DNA of 30,428 nucleotides. It comes from JBBPYR01 sp038199755. GTDB taxonomy: Bacteria; Chloroflexota; Ktedonobacteria; Ktedonobacterales; Ktedonobacteraceae. The position numbers were made by a program, and so were the translations under genes. The notes under the pieces were generated by a model. That model did not search any database, was not told the DNA's origin, and was given only the letters and a program-made list of their open reading frames with translations. Location: positions 1 through 30,428 of the forward strand of contig JBBPYR010000264.1 in NCBI GenBank assembly GCA_038199755.1, in the 5' to 3' direction. Positions 1-6,373 of the stretch are shown piece by piece (positions within the stretch are counted from its first letter, which is position 1; each line of letters starts with the position of its first letter).

Positions 1-6
1 ACCGCA

Positions 7-585
7 ATGACGAAACAAGAATTTCTACGTCTGGCCCAATTATTTCCGGTTGCGGCAGCTTTGAAGTCGCCGGAAGATATGAAAGTGGCGTTGCTGTCGC
101 AAGTCGCATTGTTATTTTTACTCAAGGGTGATGCCTTTGAGATAGCGCCGTTTATTCAGCAGGCCCATGCACGGGGCAAAGGGGTAGTGGTGCATGTTGA
201 TCTCGTCAGTGGGGTAGGAAAAGATCGAGCGGGTATTCAATACTTGCGTCAGATAGGGGTTGATGCCATCATTACCAGTCGTTCGCAACTGGTGGCGGCT
301 GGACGCGCCGAGGGCCTAGTCACTATTCAGCGTCTTTTACTAGCGGACGATGCCTCTCTGGATACCGGCGTGCGCACCATTGCGCGTGCGGCTCCTGATG
401 TCGTAGAGGTGTTACCGGGGATCATTTTTCCAGAGATTGCTTCTTTGCTACAACAACTTTTGAAAGGGCCCTTTATTGCGGGTGGCTTTATTCGCGACGC
501 GAGTGATGTTGTGCGCCTACGTGCCGCAGGTGCCATTTTGAGTAGTAGTAGCACGTATACACTCTGGGGTCAACCCGATGTATAA
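7..585 (+). CDS. glpP: Glycerol-3-phosphate responsive antiterminator, GlpP family
   Basis: GlpP proteins are small TIM-barrel-like regulators that, in Bacillus, bind glycerol-3-phosphate and prevent premature termination of glycerol catabolic mRNAs. The 192 aa match the family's usual size. Visible family segments are the N-terminal PVAAALKSPEDM, VVVHVDLVSGVGKD (usual form hiDLieGl), the GLVTIQRLLLADD segment (usual tIqRlFliDS), DVVEVLPGI, and a C-terminal IAGGFIRDASDV followed by a Ser run and LW. The start at 7 fits family N-termini, but only six upstream bases are in the window, so the ribosome site cannot be judged. It lies just before pgsA, which makes a phospholipid from glycerol-3-phosphate. 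This suggests a link between G3P sensing and lipid synthesis (inference). The RNA target is not identifiable here. Confidence 0.85.
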   Translation: MTKQEFLRLAQLFPVAAALKSPEDMKVALLSQVALLFLLKGDAFEIAPFIQQAHARGKGVVVHVDLVSGVGKDRAGIQYLRQIGVDAIITSRSQLVAAGRAEGLVTIQRLLLADDASLDTGVRTIARAAPDVVEVLPGIIFPEIASLLQQLLKGPFIAGGFIRDASDVVRLRAAGAILSSSSTYTLWGQPDV

Positions 586-662
586 TGGGAGAGCCACGAT
601 ACCCCATGTCTTTGCTATCGCAGAGTCAGGTAGAGAGTTACCACGAGGATAGAGGAGCAATT

Positions 663-1280
663 ATGCAGCAACTGCCGAACATGCTTAGCCTTAGCCGACT
701 AGTAGCGACTTTGCTAGTCTTTATATTGGTGTTGATTAATCAACCGTGGGCATTTTTGCTTGCCACGGTCTTGTTTGTGCTCGCGTCGATCACCGATTTC
801 TTTGATGGCTATTTGGCCCGACGCTTAAAGGTGGTTTCATCACTGGGCGTGTTTCTTGATTTGACGGCGGACAAGGTATTTGTTTCCGCGATTCTGGTGG
901 CATTTGTACAGATTGAGATTGTGCCTGCCTGGGTGGTGTTTGTGATTATCACGCGCGAATTTTTGGTAACGGGTCTGCGCTCGGTGGCAGCAGCGAAGGG
1001 GCATGTGATACCGGCGGGCATCTGGGGTAAGCAAAAGACGTTTATTACGCTGGTTGCGATGGGACTGCTTTTATTGGCGAAGGGGTTGGGAGCACATCTG
1101 CTTTCCCTGTTCCCACCGATGCTGACGTTTAACCGCCAGACGTTGGTGCCTTCTGAACTGATGCTTTTGCTGGCTGATGGCTTGCTGATTGTCGCGGTGA
1201 TCTGGACTGTCTTCTCCGGCATTGAATATGTGATTGGCGCACTGCCAATCTTCCAAAACGAAGGAGCATCGAAAGCATAG
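663..1280 (+). CDS. pgsA: CDP-diacylglycerol--glycerol-3-phosphate 3-phosphatidyltransferase
   Basis: This integral membrane enzyme transfers the phosphatidyl group from CDP-diacylglycerol to glycerol-3-phosphate, giving phosphatidylglycerol-phosphate, the committed step to phosphatidylglycerol and cardiolipin. The complete CDP-alcohol phosphotransferase signature is present: D45, D48, G49, A52, R53, G62, D66, D70 with canonical spacing. About five or six hydrophobic segments follow the PgsA pattern. The frame is open back to an ATG at 585 that overlaps the glpP stop. I choose the ATG at 663 because the protein then begins MQQLPNMLSLSRL, like other PgsA proteins, and a GAGGAG ribosome site (about 652-657) sits just upstream. 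This gives 205 aa. The last codons (Lys-Ala-stop) form part of the hairpin shared with plsY. Probably cotranscribed with glpP (77 bp apart). Confidence 0.93.
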   Translation: MQQLPNMLSLSRLVATLLVFILVLINQPWAFLLATVLFVLASITDFFDGYLARRLKVVSSLGVFLDLTADKVFVSAILVAFVQIEIVPAWVVFVIITREFLVTGLRSVAAAKGHVIPAGIWGKQKTFITLVAMGLLLLAKGLGAHLLSLFPPMLTFNRQTLVPSELMLLLADGLLIVAVIWTVFSGIEYVIGALPIFQNEGASKA

Positions 1281-1346
1281 CGAGGTAGGTGAACCACAGG
1301 GAATGGTAGGCCCTCCCCTGTGTGTTCACCTACCTCGCTATGCTTT
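1272..1346. terminator. Shared bidirectional hairpin at the pgsA/plsY convergence
   Basis: A perfect 23-bp inverted repeat pairs 1272-1294 with 1324-1346. After one bulged base (1323), seven more pairs follow (1295-1301 with 1316-1322), leaving a 14-base loop. Both convergent genes end inside it: the pgsA TAG at 1278-1280 is in the left arm and the plsY TAG (1340-1338) is in the right arm. The same arm sequence AAAGCATAG therefore encodes Lys-Ala-stop for each gene. There is no clear T-run on either side, so it may block read-through by structure or protect both mRNA 3' ends rather than act as a textbook intrinsic terminator. Confidence 0.75.
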
Positions 1347-2018
1347 GACTTCGGTAGATGTATTTTGTGGAGTGTTCGAGGGAATGGCCTCTTTTTGTCC
1401 GATCTTGCGTTCTTTCCCGGCTAACAAGCGTTGAATATTATCAAAATGGAGAATGATCACAAGGGCTGGGGCTGCGACCATGAAGACCAGATAGGGTAGA
1501 GGGAGCCAGCCGAGGAAGTAGAAAATGATGCCACAAACAATAGAGGTTGCGCTACCGACGATAGAGCCGAGCGAAACATAGCGTGAGATAGCGATGGTGC
1601 TGAACGTGGTAATCATGCTGATAAAGAAGGTGAGTGGCGAAATAATGAGTAGGCCGCCGCCGCCGGTCATGACGCCCCGCCCGCCTTTGAAGCCGATGAA
1701 GATAGGGTAACAGTGCCCAACCAGTGCGGCCAGGGCCGCGAGTGCTGGTCCCCAGCCGTGAACGTTCAGAGCTGGGACAAGCAGGGCAACTAGGGTTGGG
1801 CCGATTCCTTTTGAGATATCGAACAGAAAGACAACGGCTGCTGGGCCTTTTCCCAGTGTACGTAGGACATTGGTGGCGCCGGTCTTATGGCTTCCGTAGT
1901 TGCGTATGTCGAAATCTTTTCCGCGCAGCAGTTTGCCCATCCAGTAACCGGAGGGAAGCGAACCCCACAGATAGCCAATAATGATCGCGAGCAAGAGTGA
2001 ACCAACGATGTTCAGCAT
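1338..2018 (-). CDS. plsY: Acyl-phosphate:glycerol-3-phosphate acyltransferase PlsY
   Basis: PlsY is a membrane enzyme that acylates glycerol-3-phosphate from acyl-phosphate to make lysophosphatidic acid, the first step of phospholipid synthesis. The 226 aa contain the three loop motifs: GSLPSGYWMGKLL near the N-terminus, GSHKTGATNVLRTLG in place of the more usual GSGNxGATN, and GHCYPIFIGFKGGRGVMTG (usual GHxxPvFlgFkGGKGvAT). Around five transmembrane segments are evident. The frame is open upstream to 2156, overlapping panC, but the ATG at 2018 gives the normal MLNIVGSLLLAI start and has GGAGC seven bases ahead. It converges with pgsA, so two G3P-consuming lipid genes face each other next to a G3P-sensing regulator. 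The Lys and Arg variants in the motifs look like lineage variants rather than damage. Confidence 0.92.
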   Translation of the reverse strand: MLNIVGSLLLAIIIGYLWGSLPSGYWMGKLLRGKDFDIRNYGSHKTGATNVLRTLGKGPAAVVFLFDISKGIGPTLVALLVPALNVHGWGPALAALAALVGHCYPIFIGFKGGRGVMTGGGGLLIISPLTFFISMITTFSTIAISRYVSLGSIVGSATSIVCGIIFYFLGWLPLPYLVFMVAAPALVIILHFDNIQRLLAGKERKIGQKEAIPSNTPQNTSTEVKA

Positions 2019-2125
2019 CGCACGTGCTCCTTTTCTGTTAAGAACTGCATCCTTGACACCCCTACTACTCCTAGCACCATACCATTGACACTTATCCCCA
2101 TTATAGACTCGTTTGGAGGAAATTG

Positions 2126-2989
2126 CTAGGTACGCCATTGGCCGTTTGCCATCCACACGATGTTGTCAGTGAGATGAATGTCCTCAATCTGTGTCGAAAT
2201 GCGCAGTAGCATGCCTGGTGTGGCCTCTTCCATCTCTAGAAATGTATCTGGATGGCAGAGGCAGATGTTTTGCGCAGTGAGTTGGGGGTGAGCTGCAAGT
2301 ACAGTTTGTATTGTCTGCTTGATAGTCTCGGTCCGTCGTTCACCTTGCTCGATGAGCGTTTTTCCCGCGAGCAAGGCCTTATAAAGGGCGGTGGCGGCGC
2401 GCCGCTGCTCGCTGGAAAGCCGAATGTTGAGGCTGCTTGCGGCTAGTCCATCGGACTCACGCACCACAGGGAGGACGCGTAGTGTGACATCAATGGAGAG
2501 GTCGCGCACCAACTGGCGCACGAGTGCAACCTGCTGCACTGCATTTTGCCCGAAAAACGCCACATCAGGACGGACGATTTGTAAAAATTTCACTATTCCG
2601 GTGGAGAAGCCGCGCACGAATTCTGTGCCGCGCTCAGACGCAATGCGCTCAGCCAGGGGGCCAGTAGGAGTAACGTAGGTTGAAAAGGTCGGAGGATACA
2701 CGGCCTGATGGGAAGGGAGAAACACCACATCAACGTCTGTGGTACGTAACAGTTGTAAGTCTCGTTGTATAGTATGGGGGTAGTGCTGTGCTGCCTCTAA
2801 GGAAGGAAATTGGAGTGTATTGACGAAGATACTGACGACGCTCATTTCACATTCTTTGTGTGCGGCTTGTATCAAGGTAAGGTGTCCGTTGTGCAAATTG
2901 CCCATCGTGGGAACAAAACCGACAGCTCCACCCATGATCCAGCCACGAGCCACCTCAATCATCTCGTCGAGCTCGTGAATGATACGCAT
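2126..2989 (-). CDS. panC: Pantothenate synthetase (PanC) family protein with altered active-site residues
   Basis: PanC condenses pantoate and beta-alanine with ATP to form pantothenate, the coenzyme A precursor. The 287 aa cover the full family length, with the nucleotidyltransferase motif PTMGNLHNGH (H33, H36), VSIFVNTLQF (N57, Q60) and PVVRESDGLAASS. Two conserved catalytic sites differ. The FGxKDxQQ motif reads FGQNAVQQ, so the Lys that binds ATP/pantoyl-adenylate is N149 and the next Asp is A150. The SSRN motif reads SSLN, so the Arg is L187. The usual RPGHFxGVxTVV stretch is also diverged (GTEFVRGFSTGIVKF). The DNA is read cleanly with no frameshift. The start has GGGAGC upstream. The family is clear, but whether it still makes pantothenate is uncertain. 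Neither panB nor panD is adjacent. Confidence 0.85.
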   Translation of the reverse strand: MRIIHELDEMIEVARGWIMGGAVGFVPTMGNLHNGHLTLIQAAHKECEMSVVSIFVNTLQFPSLEAAQHYPHTIQRDLQLLRTTDVDVVFLPSHQAVYPPTFSTYVTPTGPLAERIASERGTEFVRGFSTGIVKFLQIVRPDVAFFGQNAVQQVALVRQLVRDLSIDVTLRVLPVVRESDGLAASSLNIRLSSEQRRAATALYKALLAGKTLIEQGERRTETIKQTIQTVLAAHPQLTAQNICLCHPDTFLEMEEATPGMLLRISTQIEDIHLTDNIVWMANGQWRT

Positions 2990-3060
2990 GTTGGCTCCCG
3001 ATATATAGGCTCGCTAACTTGCTACCCAGTTTGCAAGCATTGGCCCCTCTAGAAGAAAAA

Positions 3061-3092
3061 AGTATAGGAATACGCATTTGTATTCCTATACT
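3061..3092. promoter_or_regulatory. Perfect 13-bp inverted repeat between divergent panC and the hydrolase-like gene
   Basis: AGTATAGGAATAC (3061-3073) is repeated in inverse orientation at 3080-3092 with a six-base spacer GCATTT. It lies in the 273-bp divergent gap (2990-3262), 72 bp ahead of panC and about 170 bp ahead of the hydrolase-like gene. It could be an operator for a dimeric repressor or an RNA hairpin in a leader transcript. I found no convincing -35/-10 pair in this gap. The rest of the gap is A/T-rich with several TACGTA-like fragments but no other feature I can support. Confidence 0.45.
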
Positions 3093-3262
3093 ACATATAC
3101 GTAGTACAAAACTTTGATATTACAGAGAAGACAACAATAGGACGTTTTATGTATGAAATAGAGGAAATTGGTAAAAAATATACATACTGTAGTGTTCTTA
3201 ACGTATAGCACAGTTTTCAGTAACCGTGTATACTACGTTACACGCTCGTCGAAGGAGGTTTT

Positions 3263-4588
3263 GTGTATAAAATTATTGTAACGTGTCTAAAGCTGTTTTT
3301 CAGGCTGCTGGCTTTGTCGATTTTGGGCTGCGTGCTGTTGGTGGTGCGTTATATTTTTAGAACGCCACAGCCATTGGAGAGCACGCTATCAGGTGAAGCG
3401 CATCTGTATAAATGGACGTATGGGCAGGTGTATTATCAAATTATGGGTTCTGAAGCTGCGCCGCCACTCGTGCTTGTGCATGCTCCTGGCATTGGTGCAT
3501 CTTCATATGAGATGCGGGGTATTATGAATGAGTTGTCACAATACTATCGTGTCTATACGCTTGACCTGCTCGGTTTTGGTCTTTCTGATGCTCCAACTAT
3601 ATCCTATACAGCTGATACGTATGTCGCATTGCTCACTGATTTTTTGACTGCTGTCGTGGGTCGTCCCGCCATTTTGCTGGCTAGTGGTTTGAGTTGTCAA
3701 TATTGTACTGCTGTGGCGGGGACCCATCCTAACCTCTGTAGCGGATTGGTGTTACTTTCACCCCTCTCGCTCTCTTCACAACGCCATCAGGCGAGTGCCT
3801 TGACGTTTGTTGCGGGCTTACCCTTTTTTGGGCTAGCGTTGTATGTCCTGCTGTCCATGCGCTTTTTTTTGCCAGAGTCACCTAGCGACCAAAAGCAGGT
3901 GAGGGAACAAGGTCGTAACTATCGTTTTGTGGTGGCGCATCAGCCGAATGCAGATCGAGCAGGGTCAGCTTTCCTCGCTGGAAGGCTTGCGCTGGTGGAT
4001 AGTGCTGCGCATGCACTGGCCAGTGTCCCACCTACACAGCCAGTGCTAGAACTATGGGGAACGCGCAGACTACAGGATGTGCAGACGCATGCTTTGCAGG
4101 AGTTTGCCACGCCGCACACGCAAGTAGTGCTTTTGCGCGATGTGGGACCGCAGGTATTAGAGGAGCAACCGGAAGCAGTAGTGACCCATCTCTTGAAATG
4201 GGCAGGACAACAGTGCGATGCCGCAAAGCAGACCGAGCCTCTTGTCACTGAGAACGTCTCTGAACGCGGAGAAAAGGAGCAGGAAACCCTCGCTGTCCAA
4301 GAGATGCCTGAGGTGCAAGAGGGAAACGCGACTCGTGTTGATAGGATAGAGGATGGTGAAGCAGGAGGGCCTATAGAGGGGGGAGAAGGGGTAAAGAGGG
4401 TAGAAGGAGAGGTGGCAGGGGGGATAGAGGCGTATTGTGCTAAGTGCCGACAAAAGCGAATGATGCTCCATGCGAAGCCGACGGTCACAAAGACAGGGCG
4501 TCGTGCGCTTGAGGGAGTTTGCCCTATTTGCGGGACACGGTTATTCCGATTTATCAGTAATCAGAAAGAAAATAATTCTGAACGATAA
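3263..4588 (+). CDS. Membrane-anchored alpha/beta-hydrolase-like protein with C-terminal DUF5679-type zinc ribbon; catalytic residues lost
   Basis: Residues 8-32 form one transmembrane segment. Residues 50-315 follow the alpha/beta-hydrolase fold: VLVHAPGIGASS (oxyanion region), RVYTLDLLGFGLSD, then the nucleophile region ASGLSCQ. Ser144 is present, but the usual GxSxG ends in Gln146. The acid position (usual lwGerD) reads LWGTRRL, and the position of the catalytic His (usual GaGHfpxlEqPe) reads DVGPQVLEEQPE, with P296 instead of His. Hydrolysis is therefore unlikely. A Glu/Gly-rich linker (about 325-385) leads to YCAKCRQKR...CPICGTRLF (C392, C395, C420, C423), which closely resembles DUF5679 zinc ribbons. 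The start is GTG, with AAGGAGG four bases upstream. It runs in the same direction as greA but is separated from it by 311 bp and a promoter. Its role is unknown; a binding or scaffold protein is more likely than an enzyme. Confidence 0.8.
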   Translation: MYKIIVTCLKLFFRLLALSILGCVLLVVRYIFRTPQPLESTLSGEAHLYKWTYGQVYYQIMGSEAAPPLVLVHAPGIGASSYEMRGIMNELSQYYRVYTLDLLGFGLSDAPTISYTADTYVALLTDFLTAVVGRPAILLASGLSCQYCTAVAGTHPNLCSGLVLLSPLSLSSQRHQASALTFVAGLPFFGLALYVLLSMRFFLPESPSDQKQVREQGRNYRFVVAHQPNADRAGSAFLAGRLALVDSAAHALASVPPTQPVLELWGTRRLQDVQTHALQEFATPHTQVVLLRDVGPQVLEEQPEAVVTHLLKWAGQQCDAAKQTEPLVTENVSERGEKEQETLAVQEMPEVQEGNATRVDRIEDGEAGGPIEGGEGVKRVEGEVAGGIEAYCAKCRQKRMMLHAKPTVTKTGRRALEGVCPICGTRLFRFISNQKENNSER

Positions 4589-4611
4589 GTGAAAATTAGG
4601 TACAAAATCAC

Positions 4612-4640
4612 TTGACGTTCTGAAATTCAAGACGTATAAT
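4612..4640 (+). promoter_or_regulatory. Sigma-70-type promoter for greA
   Basis: TTGACG (4612-4617) and TATAAT (4635-4640) are separated by exactly 17 bases, the best promoter match in the window. Transcription would start near 4647 and give a leader of about 250 nt before greA. It begins only 24 bases after the hydrolase-like gene stops. Confidence 0.8.
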
Positions 4641-4646
4641 CACCTT

Positions 4647-4899
4647 CATGCGTATCAGGCACCCGCTTTTTTTGTCATGACTAGGTACGCAATGGTGTCA
4701 TCTCGACCTGCGTCAGCAAATGGTAGTAACTCAAGCAAGGATCAAGAGAGGGTAGGTGGGGGTAGGTGGAGGAATGTATAATAATCCTGAATAATGGATG
4801 GATAGGTGTTGTGATAGAACGAAGAGACCAAAAAGGGAACTATCTACAAGAGATCAGCAAGCGGTCGAGAGTCTCAGTACCAGGGAGGAGCGTATATCA
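4647..4899 (+). other. Long greA 5' leader
   Basis: About 253 nt between the predicted transcription start and the greA start codon. It contains a purine-rich GGTAGGTGGGGGTAGGTGG stretch (4751-4769) and a TATAAT at 4777-4782 without a matching -35. The greA frame is open back to an ATG at 4798, but that extension (Arg/Lys-rich, not GreA-like) is better read as untranslated. I recognise no known riboswitch. Confidence 0.4.
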
Positions 4900-5403
4900 A
4901 TGAGTATTGGTGGACAGAGTGATGCAAAGTCAGAGCGCAGAGTTTATCGTCTGACGCCTGATGGTTATGCTAAGATGAGAGAAGAGTTGGACTACTTGCG
5001 TAATGTGAAGCGCAAAGAGGTAGCCGACTATATCCACGAAGCTAAGGAAGCTGGCGATATCAGCGAGAGTAGTGCCTATGAGGATGCCAAGAACGAGCAG
5101 TCGATGGTGGAGGGCAAGATTCAGAAGCTTGAGCATATTCTTGCTTCCGCGGAAATTATGACCACAGACGTACACGACGAGGTGCGTATTGGCATGCAGG
5201 TGGAGGTGGAGAGTGATAGTGGTGCGAAGCGCATTTTCAAGTTGGTAGAGACCTTTGAAGCTGATCCCAAATCTGGTCTGATCTCTGATCAATCCCCTGT
5301 GGGCAAGGCTCTGATGGGCCACAAAGAGGGTGACGAGGTAACTGTTACCACTCCGGGCGGTGTGACAAGTTATGTAATTCTCTCCATTCGCCCCATGTTA
5401 TAA
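4900..5403 (+). CDS. greA: Transcription elongation factor GreA
   Basis: GreA inserts its coiled coil into the RNA polymerase secondary channel and stimulates cleavage of backtracked RNA. The 167 aa are slightly longer than the usual 158. The N-terminal coiled coil contains EAKEAGDISESSAYEDAKNEQ, with the tip Asp and Glu that position the catalytic metal (usual GDLSEN). The C-terminal FKBP-like domain has DPKSGLISDQSPVGKALMGHKEGDEVTV. The ATG at 4900 is preferred because GGGAGGAG lies 10 bases upstream and the next residues lead straight into the coiled coil (YRLTPDGYAKMREELDYL). It is probably monocistronic, driven by the TTGACG/TATAAT promoter and followed 10 bp after the stop by a very long hairpin. 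Confidence 0.95.
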   Translation: MSIGGQSDAKSERRVYRLTPDGYAKMREELDYLRNVKRKEVADYIHEAKEAGDISESSAYEDAKNEQSMVEGKIQKLEHILASAEIMTTDVHDEVRIGMQVEVESDSGAKRIFKLVETFEADPKSGLISDQSPVGKALMGHKEGDEVTVTTPGGVTSYVILSIRPML

Positions 5404-5413
5404 GCTGACGAGC

Positions 5414-5489
5414 TGTCAATATGCATGCGCATACACGACTGCCCTGCACAGATGTGCAGGGCAGTCGTGTATGCGCATGCATATTGACA
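5414..5489. repeat. 76-bp near-perfect palindrome (37-bp arms, 2-base centre) after greA
   Basis: Bases 5414-5450 are the exact reverse complement of 5453-5489, with only GA at the centre. As RNA this is an uninterrupted 35-37 bp stem; as DNA it could extrude a cruciform. No T-run follows. It starts 10 bases after the greA stop, so it may end or protect the greA transcript. An ATG inside it (5421) opens the frame of the next gene, but the palindrome is unlikely to be coding. Confidence 0.9.
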
Positions 5490-5576
5490 CATACCGTTCG
5501 GATAGGTAATATAAGGTATACGCCCAAAGAAGGTAGTAATGCCAGGGAAAGAGGCGGTAAGGAGAACGAAAAAAGA

Positions 5577-6314
5577 GTGTTAACGTATGAAGACATGACC
5601 GCATATTTCCTCAAGGCGGCAGCAAGTGTTGTATTAAGTACCCATCCCGAATATTGGTTCAATGCTCGCTCGCTGGAGCGCGAGTTTGCTTGCACCTGTC
5701 ATGCGGGAAGCTGTGAGGAGGCCGAGCATCATAGTTCGTGTATGATCTCTTTTACTTGGAGCGCATTGGATACTGCTCTTTCGCAGGAGGGGCCTGTTGG
5801 TGTATGTGACTTCTTCCACGAGGCCGATGCGAACTGCCCACATTTACACACGAGTGATATCCCGCCACTAGTGTTAGACCTGTCCTATTCGCTGCCGTTG
5901 CATGGCACGCCGATCTTGGACACGACGCTGCTTTCCTTGCTGCAAATGCTCAAGTTGCGTGCGAGTGAGGAGAGCAGACGCACCGTTGAGACGCGACCAG
6001 GAGTGAGCATGACGCTACACGAAAATAAGCTTCAGCCTGATATGTTAACGTTGCAGCAGCGGGTGGAGTTACCAATCTGGCACCCTGATGGTTTGCATGG
6101 CTTGCACGAAGATGTGTCAACGCTCTCGCGTCGTCGTGCCGAACGTCGCCGTCGAGCCATTGAAGGTGTGGATGAGGGTGCCGAGATGGTTGCGGACAAT
6201 CCTCAGCCCGAAGAGTGGCTGCCAGAGGTGATGGTGGAGGTGTGCCAGGATATTCTCCACGTGTTGGAGGCCTTGGACGCCACGCTGTCTTATAATTCAC
6301 TAGATAATGCCTAA
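5577..6314 (+). CDS. Uncharacterised Cys/His-rich protein
   Basis: I do not recognise this 245-aa protein. After the short N-terminal stretch it reads FLKAAASVVLSTHPEYWFNARSL and then a cluster of Cys and His (CTCHAGSCEEAEHHSSC, later CDFFHEADANCPH), which could bind zinc or an iron-sulphur cluster. The middle resembles no family I know. An Arg block RRRAERRRRA, about two-thirds along, precedes an acidic C-terminus. There are no membrane segments and no signal peptide. The start is uncertain: GTG at 5577 has AAGGAG 12 bases upstream, ATG at 5595 is the next choice, and the long form from 5421 runs through the palindrome and is rejected. It converges with the mgtE-like gene across a hairpin. 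Confidence 0.6.
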   Translation: MLTYEDMTAYFLKAAASVVLSTHPEYWFNARSLEREFACTCHAGSCEEAEHHSSCMISFTWSALDTALSQEGPVGVCDFFHEADANCPHLHTSDIPPLVLDLSYSLPLHGTPILDTTLLSLLQMLKLRASEESRRTVETRPGVSMTLHENKLQPDMLTLQQRVELPIWHPDGLHGLHEDVSTLSRRRAERRRRAIEGVDEGAEMVADNPQPEEWLPEVMVEVCQDILHVLEALDATLSYNSLDNA

Positions 6315-6329
6315 AAGCCAACAAGAATG

Positions 6330-6371
6330 ACGCGAGGCTATGGTGCGGCTTGCCACACCGTAGCCTCGTGT
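6330..6371. terminator. Bidirectional terminator hairpin between convergent genes
   Basis: A 16-bp stem pairs 6330-6345 with 6356-6371, with two G-T wobbles and a 10-base loop. It fills the 59-bp gap between the Cys-rich gene (stop 6314) and the mgtE-like gene (stop 6374), so it can terminate both. There is no strong T-run on either side. Confidence 0.7.
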
Positions 6372-6373
6372 GA

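Noticed and set aside
585..662. In-frame ATG at 585 extending PgsA by 26 residues
   Set aside because: The extension is not PgsA-like, and the ATG at 663 has a GAGGAG ribosome site and the family N-terminus.
3149..3208. 19-residue frame upstream of the pseudo-hydrolase gene, AGGAC ahead of its ATG
   Set aside because: Too short to support without conservation; no regulatory logic such as a codon run or attenuator hairpin.
4777..4782. Second greA promoter suggested by TATAAT
   Set aside because: No recognisable -35 at 16-18 bases and no extended -10.
4798..4899. N-terminal extension of GreA
   Set aside because: Arg/Lys-rich sequence with no family similarity; the ATG at 4900 has a strong ribosome site.
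5421..5576. Long form of the Cys-rich protein starting inside the palindrome
   Set aside because: It would translate the right half of a hairpin and has no ribosome site; GTG 5577 or ATG 5595 are better.
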